Assembly (NCBI GenBank): GCA_964464385.1
Contig: CAYXFZ010000061.1
Span: 1-15,536 of the forward strand
DNA: 15,536 bases
Direction of reading: 5' to 3'
From: CAYXFZ01 sp964464385
GTDB taxonomy: Bacteria; Planctomycetota; UBA1135
Position 1 is the first letter of the stretch. Each line of letters opens with the position of its first letter. The position numbers and the translations under genes are program-made. Positions 15,458-15,536 of the stretch are shown piece after piece. A model generated the notes under the pieces. It did no database searches. It was not told where the DNA came from and saw only the letters and a list, made by a program, of their open reading frames with translations.

Positions 15458-15536
15458 GAATGACCAGCTATGAGGGCGAAGACGGTGGTCGCCGCAGATC
15501 GAGGGCTAACTGCGTCTACCCAAGGAATTGTGTCCG
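15448..15536 (-). other. Open leftward frame at the right edge, possibly the displaced sulfatase N-terminal part or the end of another gene
   Basis: Read leftward from the right edge, one frame is open for 28 codons and ends with TAA at 15450-15448, 17 nt before the sulfatase ATG. It contains WVDAVSPRSAATT followed by VFALIAGHSLN. The 'T-x-x-x-A-L-x-x-G-H' pattern loosely recalls the nucleophile-loop segment of sulfatases (x-P-S-x-x-x-L-x-T-G), which would belong before the 14471-15430 frame but lies in a different phase. Alternatively it is the C-terminus of an unrelated upstream gene. Two rightward frames (from ATGs at 15460 and 15470) are also open here and cannot be excluded. Too short for a firm call. 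Confidence 0.25.

Noticed and set aside
15431..15536. Integron attC-like site (GTTAAAC / GTTTAAC core near 15451-15457)
   Set aside because: A core-site-like heptamer exists, but I found no matching partner core or the paired inner boxes needed for attC folding.
1..15536. CRISPR arrays, tRNA/rRNA genes, insertion sequences and clear intrinsic terminators
   Set aside because: I saw no regularly spaced repeats, no tRNA-like cloverleaf, no transposase motifs and no GC hairpin followed by a T run. The window is almost wholly protein-coding.

Overview
The window is a very compact, GC-rich bacterial chromosome segment that is coding almost end to end. I see 13 protein-coding genes plus an unresolved gene edge at the right end, and no tRNA, rRNA, CRISPR array or recognisable insertion sequence. 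Lipid A and heptose genes show a Gram-negative (LPS-bearing) cell. An arylsulfatase-type gene, an FG-GAP/VCBS protein, a secreted tricorn-type protease and PDZ lipoproteins together suggest Planctomycetota or a related phylum. That placement is an inference from gene content, not a measurement.

Layout from left to right. (1) 1-3532, leftward: an ABC ATPase, an ABC-2 permease, a two-PDZ lipoprotein and an FG-GAP repeat protein that runs off the left edge. All three junctions are stop/start overlaps, so this looks like one translationally coupled envelope operon. (2) 3523-4560, rightward: a probable lipoprotein with a DUF1579-like C-terminal region. It starts head to head with the ABC operon, and its 3' end overlaps the 3' end of the next gene by 88 bp. 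(3) 4473-9268, leftward: a secreted protein of unknown function with an internal duplication, followed 11 nt later by a 1103-residue tricorn-type protease that carries an uninterrupted run of 21 glutamates. (4) 9318-10268, rightward: a PleD-like response regulator/diguanylate cyclase with an intact GGEEF motif and I-site. (5) 10269-15430, leftward: a sulfatase-family protein without its N-terminal part, LpxK, a lipid A-type acyltransferase, the bifunctional heptose kinase/adenylyltransferase HldE, and a TauE/SafE (TSUP) permease, all overlapping by 1-4 nt. (6) 15431-15536: an AT-rich inverted repeat and an open leftward frame in a different phase from the sulfatase, so the sulfatase is either frameshifted or broken here.

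The LPS operon would supply lipid A 4'-phosphorylation, acylation and activated heptose for the inner core. The ABC/PDZ/FG-GAP operon looks like an uncharacterised envelope export or surface-display module. The duplicated secreted protein and the secreted tricorn homologue are probably co-transcribed and may work together outside the cytoplasm. The most interesting leads are these last two operons, the poly-glutamate tract and the broken sulfatase at the right edge. I do not see a clearly new defence or mobile system.
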